A stretch of DNA of 64,000 bases from an uncultured Eubacteriales bacterium (GTDB lineage: Bacteria > Bacillota > Clostridia > Oscillospirales > Acutalibacteraceae), in the NCBI GenBank assembly GCA_934457095.1, contig CAKSHJ010000007.1, positions 11,463 to 75,462 of the forward strand, given 5' to 3'. The translations under genes and the position numbers were made by a program. The notes below the pieces were generated by a model that did no database searches, was not told the DNA's origin, and worked only from the letters and a program-made list of their open reading frames with translations. Within the stretch, counting starts at the first letter, position 1; every line of letters begins with the position of its first letter. Shown here piece after piece: positions 1 through 7,617 of the stretch.

Positions 1-61
1 AACCCCAGTTGATGCCGCCGATAATCAGCAAAACTAACATAATGCAGTCTATAATAAACAT
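1..61 (-). CDS. DUF378 family membrane protein, N-terminal fragment
   Basis: The first 20 codons of a minus-strand gene that runs off the left edge. It begins MFIIDCIMLVLL and continues IIGGINWG; the hydrophobic helix followed by GGINWG is the signature of DUF378, a family of small (about 70-residue) two-helix membrane proteins of unknown function. The ATG at 61 follows an AAAGGTG ribosome binding site. Nothing can be said about the C-terminus. Confidence 0.6.
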   Translation of the reverse strand, partial: MFIIDCIMLVLLIIGGINWG

Positions 62-173
62 TTGCTCACACCTTTCTTTTTACATGGGTGGCGGAAATGA
101 AATCTGATATAGCATGCTCATTTTTTATGGCAATATACCGTTTTTTTAATTTTATAATAAAAACCGCCTGTTT

Positions 174-377
174 TTATATAGGTGCACCAGTCAAGGAAAA
201 GTAGACACCAAAAACCATAGATTCAAAAGCCCGGTTCGGCCTTGTACTGAACCGGGCTATTTCTAGCTCCTGCTTGGCCACAATTAGTCCCAACCGTTCT
301 ACTTCGCTCAGGCTTTTGCTCGTGTGCAAAGCTGCATAAAGGTTTCCGTTTCGGGGCTCAAGCACATCTTCTTCCAT
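174..377 (-). CDS. Doubtful small ORF, 67 residues
   Basis: I do not recognise this protein. It would begin MEEDVLEPRNG and has a predicted helical middle (SEVERLGLIVAKQELEIARF). No Shine-Dalgarno sequence precedes the ATG, and a 10-bp hairpin lies inside the frame. It sits beside transposase debris. It may be a fragment of a decayed element or a chance ORF. Confidence 0.15.
   Translation of the reverse strand: MEEDVLEPRNGNLYAALHTSKSLSEVERLGLIVAKQELEIARFSTRPNRAFESMVFGVYFSLTGAPI
228..258. repeat. Perfect 10-bp inverted repeat (hairpin)
   Basis: AGCCCGGTTC at 228-237 pairs exactly with GAACCGGGCT at 249-258 around an 11-base loop. Only weak T-runs follow on either strand, so it is at best a poor terminator. 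It could be the end of a transcript or part of a degraded mobile-element terminus. Confidence 0.4.
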
Positions 378-487
378 TCTAACAGATATGAAAAAAGGAG
401 CAACAAAAAAACAGCCTAAATAAAAAGAACTGCAAGAGTGCCGAAAAAGGTAGGCTTGTAGTGTTTTTTGTGATATAATTTAATTGA

Positions 488-923
488 ACGAAAACGTATA
501 TCAACCAGAAATATAATATACCATTTCAATTAACGTTACCGCTGGAAATTGAAAAAATAATAGAAAATTCTGACCCGGTATATACATTCTGCGAAATTTT
601 AGATCAAATTGACCTGAAAAGATATCTTGTTGTTAAGGGAAACAGGACAGGTCGAAAAAATTTGATTCGGAAACCTTGCGCTGAAAGTAATACTGTTTGC
701 TTTTATGGAACACGGATATGTTTTAACGCAAGAAATAGAAAAGTTGTGTAAAGCAGATATACGGTTTCTGTATCTGTTGAACGAACAGCCTGCACCAAGT
801 CATATGACGATAGATAATTTTATGAACTATTGCCTTTCAGACAGCATAGAGAATATATTCAATGAAGTCAACAAGTATATCTTTGAACAGGAACGGGTTG
901 ACACAGAACATGTTTATATATGA
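488..923 (+). pseudogene. IS1182-like transposase, broken N-terminal remnant
   Basis: Translation from about 488 reads YNIPFQLTLPLEIEKII, then DPVYTFCEILDQIDLKRY up to GNRTGR. After a frame break near 655-690 it continues LLNEQPAPSHMTIDNFMNY, then DSIENIFNEVNKYIFEQE, and stops after HVYI. These are successive blocks of the N-terminal (DUF772-like) part of IS1182-type transposases. The usual continuation into the catalytic domain is missing; IS110-like debris begins within about 40 bases. The frame breaks and truncation make it non-functional. The intact-looking 72-codon stretch 705-923 is only a piece of it. Confidence 0.7.
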
Positions 924-959
924 GAAAATGTCTTGCTTACTTGAAGAAATCATGGCAGA

Positions 960-1182
960 CTGCATCCGTTTACGCACTTCCCGGCGAGTTTCCCGGAGTT
1001 AAAAGCATACTTAACACATTTGAAAACGCTCTTAAATGACGTCTCCAAAGGCCGCTATCCAGTCCATGATGGAGGAAATACAGTCTCTCATTACGACGAT
1101 TCCGGGCATTAGCGTTCGCATGTTGGTTCGGCTGATTTATGCTTTGGAGAAGTCCAAGCTACCATATAATACAGCCGCATAA
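960..1182 (+). pseudogene. IS110-like transposase remnant with internal deletion
   Basis: One frame reads FPELKAYLTHLKTLLNDVSK followed by GRY (from about 978), typical of the linker region of IS110-family transposases. A second frame (1036-1182) reads AIQSMMEEIQSLITTIPGIS and matches the start of the C-terminal transposase_20 domain. The residues that should lie between are missing and the frame changes, so this is a deleted, inactive copy. It abuts the IS1182-like remnant, which suggests nested insertion followed by decay. Bases 1183-1346 show no further coding signal that I can support. Confidence 0.6.
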
Positions 1183-1346
1183 CAACTTTTCTATCATATG
1201 CTTAGCTGGGTGTCCGATTGGACGTCTGCTTTGCTATGCCCTTTTTGAACCGCCTACTTTTTTCACCACTCCTCGCATTTTAGGATTGACATCTAATAGT
1301 TAGTCTTTCATCTTACCAAATGCACTGTTTTTGTTTTTTGGAACAC

Positions 1347-2228
1347 TCAAATAAATTCCACACCTTGCGTTGTGGGGCGGCAATGAAATACACAGGTGAA
1401 CCGTTGTTTTAGCAGGTTCGCGGAGAATACTGCCTGCGCCTCGGTCTGAAAAATACCAAATACGGCGGAGCCGCTACCACTCATACAGGCTCCTAAAGCT
1501 CCGTTTTGACACAATACCTGTTTAATTTGCTTTACCTGCGGTAAGACAAGCGCTTCCTCAAACACATTGTTCATATTTTGCGCAAGCAATGCTATATTTT
1601 TTTCGCACAGAGCCTTTTGTAACAATGTAGTTTGCGATTTTTGTAAAATGCCGCTTCGGTCAATTGCCCGGTAAGCCTCTTTTGTGTTAACGCCGTGGTC
1701 CGGTTTACAAATTACAATATGACAATCAGGCAAGGGCGCAAGCGGAGTCAGTAATTCTCCGATGCTCTGCGCCAGCATGGTGCCGCCGCAAAGACAAAAC
1801 GGAACGTCTGCCCCGATTTGTACCCCAATTTTACAAAGTTGCTCCAAGGAAAGCTGTGTTTGCAGTAAGCGGTTCAGGCCGTGCAAAACGGCAGCGGCAT
1901 CGGCGCTGCCGCCGGCCAGACCCGCCTGTGCGGGAATTTGCTTTTTTATGTAAATACAAACGCCGGGAGCAATGCCGCAATGTTTAAAAAATAGTTCAGC
2001 CGCTTTATAGGCGGTATTTTGGGTGGTCGGACAAGGCGCAGACAAAGAGCAGTCAAGTGTAATGCCATCACCCGATTTTAAAAGGGAAAGCGTGACCGTG
2101 TCATGTAGAGAAACGGACTGCATGAGCATTTCCAAAGTATGATACCCGTTTTCCAAAACGCCGGTGATGTTCAGCGAGAGATTGATTTTTGCAAACGCCT
2201 TTAAGGTAACGATTTTTGAAAACGGCAT
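1347..2228 (-). CDS. ispE: 4-diphosphocytidyl-2-C-methyl-D-erythritol kinase
   Basis: A GHMP-family kinase of the MEP (non-mevalonate) isoprenoid pathway that phosphorylates CDP-methylerythritol at the 2-OH. The 293 residues match the family length. The N-terminal motif KAFAKINLSLNI and the glycine-rich ATP loop PAQAGLAGGSADAAA (about residues 95-109) are clear, as is the late ACMSGSGSAVFG motif. The ATG follows AGGAGG by 7 bases. It is the last gene of a four-gene minus-strand cluster, 26 bases after the aminotransferase. Isoprenoid synthesis here is therefore likely by the MEP route. Confidence 0.95.
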   Translation of the reverse strand: MPFSKIVTLKAFAKINLSLNITGVLENGYHTLEMLMQSVSLHDTVTLSLLKSGDGITLDCSLSAPCPTTQNTAYKAAELFFKHCGIAPGVCIYIKKQIPAQAGLAGGSADAAAVLHGLNRLLQTQLSLEQLCKIGVQIGADVPFCLCGGTMLAQSIGELLTPLAPLPDCHIVICKPDHGVNTKEAYRAIDRSGILQKSQTTLLQKALCEKNIALLAQNMNNVFEEALVLPQVKQIKQVLCQNGALGACMSGSGSAVFGIFQTEAQAVFSANLLKQRFTCVFHCRPTTQGVEFI

Positions 2229-2254
2229 TTTAGGTTCCTCCTGCGGGTACCGGT

Positions 2255-3433
2255 TCAGATTTTGTTCAGTGTTTTTAAAAAACGCTGGATACGCCCGAGC
2301 GCCTCGGTAATGTGACTGAGCGAATACGAATAGGAAACACGCAGAAAACCTTCTCCGCAGTTGCCAAAGGCATTGCCCGGTACAACGGCAACGTGTTCTT
2401 TGCGCAACAGCTGCTCTGCAAATTGCTCGGAGGTAAGTCCGGTGCTTTTAATACACGGGAATACATAAAATGCGCCTTCCGGCTCAAAGCAAGTCAGTCC
2501 CATTGCGTTGAAGGCATCTACAATCAATCTGCGGCGCGCGTCATATTGGTCACGCATATAGGTAATATCCTCGTCGCCGTTTTTGAGCGCCTCCACAGCG
2601 GCATATTGCGCCATGGTGGGTGAGCTCATAATGGCGTATTGGTGTAGCTTGGTCATGGGGTCAATCAATTCGTGCGGGCCTGTGGCGTAGCCCAATCTCC
2701 AGCCGGTCATGGCGTATGTTTTGGAAAAACCGTTGATGACAACCGTGCGTTCGCGCATGCCGTCGATTTCTGCAAAGCATACATGGCTTTGGTCGCCGTA
2801 GGTTAATTCTCCGTAAATTTCGTCGGAAAGCACAAGCAGATTATGCTCTTTTACCACTTGTGCGATTTCCTCCAAATGGCTGCGGCGCATAACGGCGCCG
2901 GTCGGGTTATTCGGAAAGGGTAGGATTAGCAGCTTGCTTTTTGGGGAGATTTTTTCGCGCAATGCTTTGGCGGTCAGGCGAAAATTGTCCTCGACTTTGG
3001 TTTCGATGGTAACGGGTATGCCCTGCGCCATTTGGGTCATAGGAACATAGCATACAAAACTGGGCTCTGGAATGAGCACTTCGTCACCGGGGTTAATGAG
3101 CGTGCGGATACAAAGGTCAATGGCCTCCGAGCCGCCCACGGTAACCAAAACTTCACTTTCCGGGTGGTAGTCAACATGGTATTTACGCTTGACCCAATTG
3201 CAGATTTCCTGCCGCAGTTCGAGGAAGCCGCGGTTAGGCGAATACCATGTTTTACCCTGCTGTAGTGTGTCGATGGCCTCCTGACGCACATGCCACGGTG
3301 TACAAAAATCCGGTTCGCCGATGCTCAGGGAAATCACGTCTTCCATTTCATTGGCAATGTCGAAAAATTTACGGATACCGGAGGGTCTTACAGCTTTGAT
3401 TTGCTGATTGAGCAAGGATTCATAGTCCAACAT
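2255..3433 (-). CDS. Class I/II pyridoxal-phosphate aminotransferase
   Basis: A fold-type I aminotransferase of 392 residues, close to AlaT/PatA-type enzymes. Visible signatures are SIGEPDF near residue 37, the substrate/PLP segment FPNNPTGA (173-180), SDEIYGELTYG, and the PLP lysine in INGFSKTYAMTGWRLGY (Lys238). The amino donor cannot be read from sequence. Its start codon shares one base with the stop of the Lrp/AsnC gene, which implies translational coupling. Pairing of this kind of aminotransferase with an Lrp/AsnC regulator is common in Firmicutes and suggests feedback control by an amino acid. Confidence 0.85.
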   Translation of the reverse strand: MLDYESLLNQQIKAVRPSGIRKFFDIANEMEDVISLSIGEPDFCTPWHVRQEAIDTLQQGKTWYSPNRGFLELRQEICNWVKRKYHVDYHPESEVLVTVGGSEAIDLCIRTLINPGDEVLIPEPSFVCYVPMTQMAQGIPVTIETKVEDNFRLTAKALREKISPKSKLLILPFPNNPTGAVMRRSHLEEIAQVVKEHNLLVLSDEIYGELTYGDQSHVCFAEIDGMRERTVVINGFSKTYAMTGWRLGYATGPHELIDPMTKLHQYAIMSSPTMAQYAAVEALKNGDEDITYMRDQYDARRRLIVDAFNAMGLTCFEPEGAFYVFPCIKSTGLTSEQFAEQLLRKEHVAVVPGNAFGNCGEGFLRVSYSYSLSHITEALGRIQRFLKTLNKI

Positions 3434-3906
3434 TACAACAGGTTCCTCCTGTCTTCTTCTTTTTGCGAGGTCATAATGACATCACCTTCTTTATAGCGGG
3501 TTAAAATAAAATGTGTGGCGGTGGAGAGAACGGAATCCAGCGTAGACAGGCGCTTGGCGACAAACATGGCAATATCCTGCATACTGTCGCCGTGTACCAT
3601 AACGGCCAAATCAAAGCCGCCGGACATTAAATAGACGCTTTCCACCTTGCTGAATTGCATGATTTTTTTCGCAATTTCGTCAAAGCCGCTTTCCTTTTTC
3701 GGCTGCACCTTCAGCTCAATTAACGCAGTGGTTTTATGTGGGTCTGCTTTTTCCCAGTTGATCAACGCTTTATAGCCCTTAATGATGCCTTTTTGCTGGT
3801 AATCCGCAATTTCTTTTTCAATTTCCTGCTCGGTTTTGCCCAGCATTACGGCAAGCTGTGCATTGGTCAGTCGTGCGTTTTCATTCAATAAATTCAATAA
3901 ATCCAT
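3433..3906 (-). CDS. Lrp/AsnC family transcriptional regulator
   Basis: A 157-residue regulator with an N-terminal winged helix-turn-helix (LLNENARLTNAQLAVMLGKT) and a C-terminal RAM/ACT-like ligand-binding domain (TTALIELKVQPK onward, with VESVYLMSGGFDLAVMVHG). Such proteins form octamers whose DNA binding is modulated by amino acids. The ATG at 3906 has AGGAG 9 bases upstream. It lies between the PHP phosphatase gene (20-base gap) and the aminotransferase (one-base overlap), so it probably senses the product or substrate of its neighbour. The effector is unknown. Confidence 0.9.
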   Translation of the reverse strand: MDLLNLLNENARLTNAQLAVMLGKTEQEIEKEIADYQQKGIIKGYKALINWEKADPHKTTALIELKVQPKKESGFDEIAKKIMQFSKVESVYLMSGGFDLAVMVHGDSMQDIAMFVAKRLSTLDSVLSTATHFILTRYKEGDVIMTSQKEEDRRNLL

Positions 3907-3926
3907 TCAGAATACTCCTATTCATT

Positions 3927-4754
3927 TTACAAATTTGTTTTTTCCTGTAACGGCAACAGTACGGGCTTGCGGTTTACAAATACGGTCACATGGTCAAAGC
4001 CGGCGTTTTTGGCAATTTCATAGCCCTCCTGCAAACCAATGCCAATATCTTTGTCTTTGTGAGCGTCTGAACCTACGGTGAGATATTTGCCGCCCAATTC
4101 TTTAAAGCGTTTTATCACGGTGGGGCAGGGCAAAGTCTTTCCGATGGCCTGTCGCAGTCCCGAGGTGTTAAGCTCCAGCGCCTTATCTTGCGCAATCAGC
4201 GCCTTTAAAATATCGTCCACGCGGTTTTGGTAGGTTTCGTAACGCATCTCTATTTGCTGCTCACCCACCATGTAGCGTAACGGATAGGTTAAGTGTGACA
4301 AGGAATCGAAATGTCCCCACGCAATCAGTTCCTCCAGCTCATCAAAATATTTGCAAAGCACATCGTGTGCACTTAATTTTCTGTAGTCCAGCATATAAAA
4401 GTCCGATAAGCCGGTTAAATTGTGCATAGAACCCAGCACAAAATCGAAATCACACCGGGAGAGAATATCTGCGGCAGCTCGGGTATTTTGCGTGGCTTGC
4501 CCCAGTTCCACGCCTTTGTATACATGCAGCTTGCCGGCAAAAGCCGTGGCCGTTCGGGCGGTTTCCGCAAATGAACGGGTAATGGCCTGGGCGTAATTGC
4601 CCTGTTGGTACAGGTTGCATTCGCAGTGGTCGGTTACGGTCAATGCGTATAGACCGCGTTTTATGGCTTGGTCGCATAATGCGGCAACGGCATGGTGGCC
4701 GTCGTGAGAAAAACAGCTGTGAGTATGCGAATCTGCTAAGTTGGCGTATTGCAA
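3927..4754 (-). CDS. PHP-domain phosphatase, histidinol-phosphatase (HisK) type
   Basis: A PHP-family metal-dependent phosphoesterase. It starts LADSHTHSCFSHDGHH (metal-binding His-x-His), has TVTDHCE, an internal GSMHN, and ends near VGSDAHKDKDIG, all conserved metal ligands of HisK-type histidinol phosphatases. I place the start at the TTG at 4754, because AAAGGAAGGGG lies just upstream and the PHP domain begins within 10 residues. An upstream ATG at 4811 would add 19 residues of poor quality. No other his gene is near, so another phosphoester substrate is possible. First gene of the minus-strand cluster leading to ispE. Confidence 0.75.
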   Translation of the reverse strand: MQYANLADSHTHSCFSHDGHHAVAALCDQAIKRGLYALTVTDHCECNLYQQGNYAQAITRSFAETARTATAFAGKLHVYKGVELGQATQNTRAAADILSRCDFDFVLGSMHNLTGLSDFYMLDYRKLSAHDVLCKYFDELEELIAWGHFDSLSHLTYPLRYMVGEQQIEMRYETYQNRVDDILKALIAQDKALELNTSGLRQAIGKTLPCPTVIKRFKELGGKYLTVGSDAHKDKDIGIGLQEGYEIAKNAGFDHVTVFVNRKPVLLPLQEKTNL

Positions 4755-4890
4755 GATGGCCCCTTCCTTTCTGTAAAAGCGTGAGAAAAATACGGTATTA
4801 TTTTTCATCATACCATAAAAAGCGTTTTTTTAATAGAGAAAAACGGAAAAAAGTCAAGGTTGTTTTTGCGTGCGGATTTTAGGTTTTCAC

Positions 4891-4919
4891 TTGACAGGAG
4901 CGGGATTGTGCCGCATAAT
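4891..4919 (+). promoter_or_regulatory. Sigma-A-type promoter for the ACT/PFL pair
   Basis: TTGACA (4891-4896), 17-base spacer, CATAAT (4914-4919). It lies 42 bases before the ACT-domain start codon and has no competing gene on the plus strand. Confidence 0.65.
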
Positions 4920-4960
4920 TAGGAATAACTTCATGAAAATATGGTTTGGAGGTAGTACAT

Positions 4961-5230
4961 ATGCGCGCTGTGATTACAGTTTTGGGTAAGGATATGGTTG
5001 GAATTCTGGCAAAGGTTTCTGCAAAATGCGCAGAGGCGGACGTCAATGTGATTGAGGTGACACAGTCGGTGCTGCAGGACTTGTTTGCCATGATTATGAT
5101 GGTAGATATTGCAAAGGCGAACATTCCGTTTAATGAGCTGGTGGACGGACTACGGCAAATCGGCGACGACATGGGGCTGAAAGTGCACGTTATGCACGAG
5201 GATATTTTCAATTCGATGCACCGTATTTAA
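4961..5230 (+). CDS. ACT domain-containing protein (UPF0237 type)
   Basis: An 89-residue protein made almost entirely of one ACT domain (MRAVITVLGKDMVGILAKVS, then VNVIEVTQSVLQD). Members of this family always sit next to the PFL/UPF0210 gene and are presumed to be its small-molecule-sensing partner; the ligand is not known. The start is the ATG at 4961, 9 bases after a GGAGG. A longer reading from 4946 would place the ribosome binding site inside the gene. The partner follows after 23 bases. Confidence 0.85.
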   Translation: MRAVITVLGKDMVGILAKVSAKCAEADVNVIEVTQSVLQDLFAMIMMVDIAKANIPFNELVDGLRQIGDDMGLKVHVMHEDIFNSMHRI

Positions 5231-5253
5231 ACCGAAGGAGAGGATTTTACAGT

Positions 5254-6612
5254 ATGGTCAATTCACGCGACATATTAGAAACCATTAATATGATAGACAA
5301 CGAGCATTTGGATGTGCGTACCATTACGATGGGAATTTCTCTGCTGGATTGTATTGATGATGACATACAGAAGGCTTGTGCTAAGGTATACGATAAAATT
5401 TGCCGCTATGCGCGCGATTTGGTAAAAACGGGAGAGAATATTTCCAAGGAATACGGTATTCCGATTATTAACAAACGGATTGCGGTAACGCCTGCAGCTA
5501 TGCTGGCCGGTGCATGCAACGGTAAAAATCCGGTTTCTTTTGCATATGCTTTGGACAAAGCAGCAAAAGAGGTAGGGGTCAATTTCATCGGGGGTTATTC
5601 GGCATTGGTACACAAGGGCTTCAGCGCCGGAGATTACGCATTGATTTCCAGCATTCCGCAGGCGCTTGCTGAAACGGATTTTGTCTGCTCTTCTGTTAAT
5701 ATCGGGTCTACCAAGGCGGGGATTAATATGGACGCCGTTGCCAAAATGGGTCAGGTGGTAAAAAAGGCCGCGGAACTGACTGCCGATAAGGACTGTATTG
5801 GCGCGGCAAAGTTGGTGGTATTTTGCAACGCTCCGGAGGATAATCCGTTTATGGCGGGCGCTTTTCACGGACCGGGCGAGCCGGACTGCGTTATCAATGT
5901 GGGGGTTTCGGGACCGGGCGTGGTACGGGCTACCGTTGCACAGGCAGGAGATTGCGACATTACTGAAATTGCAGATATTGTAAAGAAAACGGCGTTTAAA
6001 ATTACCCGCACCGGGCAATTGGTTGCACAGGAGGCCTCGCGCAGACTGTGTGTGCCGTTTGGTATTATCGACCTTTCCTTGGCGCCGACTCCGGCAGTGG
6101 GCGATTCCGTTGCTTATATTTTAGAGGAAATGGGTCTGGAAACCTGCGGCGCTCACGGAACGACCGCTGCGCTTGCACTGCTTAATGACGCGGTGAAAAA
6201 GGGCGGCGTTATGGCCTCCTCACATGTAGGCGGCCTGTCGGGCGCGTTCATTCCTGTTTCCGAGGATGCGGGGATGATTCATGCGGCAAGCGCCGGCGCA
6301 TTGACCTTGAACAAGTTGGAGGCCATGACGGCAGTATGCTCGGTAGGGCTTGACATGATTGTGATACCGGGAGATACTACTGCTGAAATTATTTCGGGTA
6401 TTATTGCAGACGAGGCGGCGATTGGCATGGTGAACAGCAAGACTACCGCTGTGCGTGTGATTCCCGCCGTTGGCAAGCAGGCAGGGGAGGAACTGGACTT
6501 TGGCGGGTTGCTGGGCAAGGGGCCCATTATGGAAGTTAACCGAAACTCTCCGGCAAAATTCATTGGTCGCGGCGGCAGAATTCCGGCGCCGCTGCAAAGC
6601 CTGAAAAACTGA
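5254..6612 (+). CDS. PFL family protein (UPF0210/DUF711)
   Basis: A 452-residue protein of the UPF0210 family (MVNSRDILETINMIDNEHLD ... RTITMGISLLDC). The fold is related to radical-enzyme barrels, hence the name, but the glycyl-radical loop and catalytic cysteines of pyruvate formate-lyase are not apparent, so it should not be called a formate acetyltransferase. The motifs INVGVSGPGVV and a C-terminal GRGGRIPAPLQSL are characteristic. It is co-transcribed with the ACT gene, so activity is probably controlled by a metabolite bound there. Biochemical function is unknown. Confidence 0.85.
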   Translation: MVNSRDILETINMIDNEHLDVRTITMGISLLDCIDDDIQKACAKVYDKICRYARDLVKTGENISKEYGIPIINKRIAVTPAAMLAGACNGKNPVSFAYALDKAAKEVGVNFIGGYSALVHKGFSAGDYALISSIPQALAETDFVCSSVNIGSTKAGINMDAVAKMGQVVKKAAELTADKDCIGAAKLVVFCNAPEDNPFMAGAFHGPGEPDCVINVGVSGPGVVRATVAQAGDCDITEIADIVKKTAFKITRTGQLVAQEASRRLCVPFGIIDLSLAPTPAVGDSVAYILEEMGLETCGAHGTTAALALLNDAVKKGGVMASSHVGGLSGAFIPVSEDAGMIHAASAGALTLNKLEAMTAVCSVGLDMIVIPGDTTAEIISGIIADEAAIGMVNSKTTAVRVIPAVGKQAGEELDFGGLLGKGPIMEVNRNSPAKFIGRGGRIPAPLQSLKN

Positions 6613-6744
6613 TTGTAGTTTTTTGTCAGACAACCGTGAAATGAAGTTCTGTGCATTTTAACTAAATTTTTCCACACATTTTTTCTCACACCATAGTATT
6701 TGCATTTTGTCAATGCAGAAATGTGTGATTATTTCGGAGGAATT

Positions 6745-6891
6745 ATGCGAAAATGCTTAAAATTGGGCTTGATTTTGCGGTTGTTATTTGTTATATTTAA
6801 TGAGTATTGTCAGGGGTGCGGCAAAATCCCGTTCTTTGTTGCTATTCACGAATGTAAACCGCAAATGCTTTCGTCTTGCATAGCAACATGA
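6745..6891 (+). CDS. Possible 48-residue small protein
   Basis: An ATG at 6745 follows CGGAGG by 5 bases and opens a 48-codon frame (MRKCLKLGLILRLLFVIF, then a cysteine-containing tail ending SSCIAT). The first half is basic then hydrophobic, like a signal peptide or single membrane helix. I recognise no family. It lies alone in the 690-base gap between the PFL gene and the V-ATPase operon; the good ribosome binding site is the only reason to list it. Confidence 0.2.
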   Translation: MRKCLKLGLILRLLFVIFNEYCQGCGKIPFFVAIHECKPQMLSSCIAT

Positions 6892-6984
6892 ACAATATTC
6901 GCCGTACATTTATGCAAAGTCTGTTAATATTCAGTTTCCGTGGTATTAACAGTTTTGGATGTGACATACATTACATATTATACG

Positions 6985-7160
6985 AGAGGCATGGGCTTGC
7001 AGGGTGGAAACAGCAAGGTGTTTTTGTCGGCATATTGCCCTTTGTTTTCTGAAAAGCAGTCTTTGTAGCGGCTGTTTTCGCTTTTAACTAAGAGCCGACA
7101 GCGATTTTATGTCGGTTAAGGGCAATCGGACTGCGTGCGGTGAAAAGAGAATGCTTTTTT
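6985..7160 (+). ncRNA. Candidate structured RNA upstream of the V-ATPase operon
   Basis: This part of the 6613-7301 gap carries mutually consistent inverted repeats and no good ORF. ATTGCCCTT (7034-7042) pairs with AAGGGCAAT (7118-7126), enclosing a hairpin CCGACA (7095-7100)/TGTCGG (7110-7115) and a short AGCG/CGCT stem (7067-7082). GCAGTC (7056-7061 region) could pair with GACTGC (7129-7134 region) outside the long stem, forming a pseudoknot. CTTGC/GCAAG flank 6996-7017. A TTGGAT...TTATAC promoter-like pair precedes it, and six T follow at 7155-7160. I cannot match it to a named family; it may be a leader element or a stand-alone RNA. Confidence 0.25.
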
Positions 7161-7207
7161 AGAAACAATGTTGCAATTGTATACGGAATCTTTGTTGATT
7201 TCATGCG

Positions 7208-7236
7208 TTGTGAATCTATGTCAGTCCCGTTATAAT
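7208..7236 (+). promoter_or_regulatory. Sigma-A-type promoter of the V/A-ATPase operon
   Basis: TTGTGA (7208-7213), exactly 17 bases, then consensus TATAAT (7231-7236). The predicted transcript starts about 60 bases before the first ATPase gene, downstream of the candidate structured RNA. Confidence 0.65.
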
Positions 7237-7301
7237 ATATTTAGAATGCCTTAAAGGGCAAAAGCTCAAATTTGTTGCATTGAAAAGGAGGTGCGGTCAA
7301 A

Positions 7302-7613
7302 GTGCAGGACATAGTCAAACAAATTGTTGATATGGACCGTAAAGCCAGAGAAATTACTGCTGCTGTGGAACAGGACAGATTGAACTCTGAAAAAGAAATT
7401 GCCCAAAAACGCGTGGAACTGCGTGCCGAGTATCTTGCAAAGGCCAGACAGGCAATTCCTTCCAATGAATCCCAGGAACGCGCTGCCGCTGAAAAAGAGT
7501 GGGAGGCTGTTGCGCAAAAACATGCAAGCCTATCAAAGGAGCTGGACGAGCTTTACAGCCAAAAGGGCGACGGATGGGTTAACCAAATCGTTGCACAAGT
7601 GATAGGGGAGTGA
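7302..7613 (+). CDS. V/A-type ATPase peripheral-stalk subunit H (G-like)
   Basis: A 103-residue, almost entirely helical, charged protein (QIVDMDRKAREITAAVEQ ... EKEIAQKRVEL) consistent with the coiled-coil G/H subunit that pairs with subunit E in the peripheral stalk. The GTG start at 7302 follows AAGGAGG. The C-terminal GWVNQIVAQVIGE resembles the membrane-end of these subunits. First gene of the nine-gene ATPase operon, 4 bases before subunit C. The identification rests partly on position, because coiled coils give weak family signal. Confidence 0.7.
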   Translation: MQDIVKQIVDMDRKAREITAAVEQDRLNSEKEIAQKRVELRAEYLAKARQAIPSNESQERAAAEKEWEAVAQKHASLSKELDELYSQKGDGWVNQIVAQVIGE

Positions 7614-7617
7614 TTGC

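Noticed and set aside
5254..6612. Reading the PFL family protein as pyruvate formate-lyase
   Set aside because: The family name refers to fold similarity. The conserved glycyl-radical loop and the adjacent catalytic cysteine pair are not visible, and it pairs with an ACT protein instead of an activating enzyme.
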